Source of the DNA: Ascaris suum
Lineage: Eukaryota; Nematoda; Chromadorea; Rhabditida; Ascarididae
Reading direction: 5' to 3'
DNA length: 64,000 nucleotides
Assembly: GCA_013433145.1 (NCBI GenBank)
Contig: CM024188.1
Span: forward strand, 7,229,001 to 7,293,000
Shown: in pieces, positions 62,088 to 64,000 of the stretch
How positions within the stretch are numbered: position 1 is the stretch's first letter
Layout of the letters: each line of letters begins with the position of its first letter
Notes under the pieces: generated by a model
What the model was told of the DNA's origin: nothing
The model's input: the letters and a program-made list of their open reading frames with translations, nothing else
Databases searched by the model: none
Translations under genes and position numbers: made by a program

Positions 62088-62473
62088 TCATTTTATTCGT
62101 TCCATACTTGTTTATTCATCATTAATGATCTTCAAATGAATGTGTAGATTCATGTCTCTTTGAGGAGCCTTGGGAGTTACTAGCGTGAAACATACGGAGA
62201 AATAGCTGAGTGTAGATATGTGTAAAACTTTCTCTAATAGAACATGCGACCTTTAATGCAAACCAAGGGGTGCTTCGCTCAGAAGAGTTGATTCCATGAA
62301 AGAAAACCTTACCGCAAAGCAGAGGGCTGAAGTTGTCCTAAGTGATAGGCCTTTATTCAAAGTTACTCGGTAGTTTGCTGAGTGCAGTACTTTCTAAAAG
62401 AGTTTCAACGCGTTCAGTAGACAGGGTTCTCATTGCTCGACGAAATTGTCTCGCATAGTGAACAAATTTCAGA

Positions 62474-63830
62474 ATGTTAATATTATACGTGGTTCTTCCA
62501 GTAATCCTTCTCGAGCTGCACGTTCAAGGTTAGCGTTCACTTGTGCTCTTTTCATTTCCATAAAGTTCACATATTATTTCAACCAGCACAAACAATAACG
62601 ACTGTTGAACGCTTTCATTACAGCGTACATGTTTCAATGCCTCGATGGATGCCAATGTGATACAGACGACGAGGCAATTCACTGCCACAATGGAGAACGC
62701 ACTACCGTGAGCGTTGTTTTTATGCTCTTAAAGAAACGCTCTAGTAAATTCGTGTGACAAGTGGCTACGGTGACATATATGAGCTAGCATCATTGATTAC
62801 AGTTGAAACAAAGATAAGATCAACTGGCATAGAGCTGAGGTAAATGACGATGCGCACTCGCGATCGATTGTACCGTTGCGCAGAGGACGCTCATTTAGTG
62901 CCATTTCAGTGCAAGCAACAATGCACTTTATTTATTCGTGCTGAGAGAGTTGCTCGCCTTGAAAAACTCTCGATTTAGAAGCTTTTGGAGCACTCTATAA
63001 TTGTAAGCAGTGATCCAGAAACAAGGCCTTGAACTCTGCTTGCGAAAATGCATATTTTCCATCACAAAAAAATAAGGTTTTGAAGGCTCTCGCAAGGCAC
63101 CTTTGTTCGATTCGATGTCCGATGTTCTGACACATTACACGGTGACAATACATCTGTTTGCAACCAAAATATTGACTCATTTCGACGCATTCTATGGGAT
63201 GTCTAGCTATTATCCTTGATAAGTCCAGAAATTAGCCGATTTAAACGTGTGTTTATTTGAAATAATGCAGTGGTGTTTCTTTTCTGTTTTTAGATTTGAT
63301 CACTTTTCTACGCCTTTTCTCTTTTTATGCCGTCCAAAGTTTAAAGCCATACTTAAGCATATTCTCAGATTTTCAGACAAATTTTCATTGGACCAATATT
63401 TCGCCACAGTTCCCTGGAAGATTTTTTGTAGGAGCTACCTTTTTGGTAAAGATTATGGACTGCAGAGGGTTTTCACAATTACGGGATTTCAGAAACTTTT
63501 TATGGAGTTTTCCCAGTTTTCATACGCTCCCACTGAAACTTTGCGTTGTTTGTGGTGCTTTGGTAATCCTTAGGTTGTCGAAAGTGCACTGAGGGCATTA
63601 AAATTTGAGATAACGCTTTCGTCAAGTATAGAGAAACGTAAGGAGAGAGGACTTACTAATAGAATAGGCAACCACATTAAAGGTTACAATTGTTGTTAAT
63701 GTGAGAGAGATTTTAGCTTTTCTTGCCCGAGAATCGTCTTCGCGGATTCAGCGTTATTGGCATTACAAACAATGCGATTAGCCGACTTCCGACCGAGGCA
63801 GAGTTAAAAGAAAAATTTCCCGATCTTCGG
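62474..63830 (+). CDS. Secreted leucine-rich-repeat protein, 5' end
   Basis: Three phase-matched exons: 62474-62528, 62624-62706 and 63717-63830. The ATG comes one base after ACAAATTTCAG, consistent with trans-splicing. Exon 1 encodes MLILYVVLPVILLELHVQ, a signal peptide. Exon 2 gives a cysteine cluster, FQCLDGCQCDTDDEAIHCHN, with the spacing of an LRR N-terminal cap. Exon 3 begins LFLPENRLRGFSVIGITNN and continues with LPTEAELKEKFPDL, fitting the LxLxxNxL pattern of an extracellular LRR. The gene leaves exon 3 at CGG|GTAATT in phase 0 and runs beyond the right edge, so further repeats and any membrane anchor or tail cannot be judged. Family level only; no orthologue claimed. Such proteins act at cell surfaces or in matrix, for example in neuronal or epidermal patterning. 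Confidence 0.75.
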
Positions 63831-64000
63831 GTAATTGCTCAAGCATTTTGTCTTTGTTCGGGCTTATTTCATGTCCATTCGTCTTGACTTAAATGCATAC
63901 CTGCGCTCACTATTCACTGCTCCTCTCTTCATATTCAGTCCTGATGGCATAAGCAGAAGCCCAATAGATTCTTTCGTTCCATCGTTTTTCCTTTTTGTTA

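Noticed and set aside
1..64000. CRISPR arrays, operons of bacterial type, rRNA genes, IS elements
   Set aside because: No regularly spaced direct repeats, long uninterrupted genes or rRNA signatures; the intron-rich structure is eukaryotic.

Overview
The window looks like eukaryotic, nematode nuclear DNA. Coding is split into short exons with GT donors and mostly TTTCAG-type acceptors, and several first exons begin right after a trans-splice-like acceptor. Recognisable families are a TWK-type two-pore potassium channel with the M4 motif GLSLVSMC, a divergent G-protein alpha subunit and a GATOR2 MIOS subunit. Long introns (up to about 7.8 kb), poly-G/C tracts and (AT)n arrays suggest a parasitic clade V (strongylid-like) worm rather than a compact Caenorhabditis genome; that placement is inference.

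Layout. 5.2-15.4 kb, minus strand: 5' half of a divergent G-alpha gene (myristoylation-type start, P-loop, helical domain) whose remainder is not seen and may lie beyond the left edge. 17.7-22.8 kb, minus: a tentative gene for a Gly/Pro/Arg-rich protein, built from phase-compatible exons. 25.5-42.4 kb, plus: MIOS, about 20 exons found by matching the family order from the WD40 N-terminus to the zinc-binding C-terminus. 43.0-43.5 kb, plus: a two-exon gene for a 70-residue protein just behind MIOS. 45.5-48.9 kb: weaker exons on both strands, including a minus-strand frame interrupted by one TGA. 49.5-55.5 kb, minus: a TWK potassium channel with both pore loops, four membrane segments and a cytoplasmic tail. 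55.7-62 kb: several unassigned ORFs. 62.5 kb to the right edge, plus: start of a secreted leucine-rich-repeat protein.

The genes do not form a pathway. MIOS is a component of amino-acid sensing upstream of TORC1. The G-alpha subunit and the K+ channel are typical of signalling or excitable cells. The LRR protein is extracellular. Most of these exons are 40-200 bp, so a minimum-length ORF scan shows only part of them; the models rest on splice sites, phase agreement and family similarity recalled from knowledge, not on any alignment run here.

The most unusual features are a G-alpha P-loop lacking the canonical Gly-Glu pair, three perfect fold-back palindromes in MIOS introns, several AAG (not CAG) splice acceptors in MIOS, and the single in-frame TGA near 46.74 kb.
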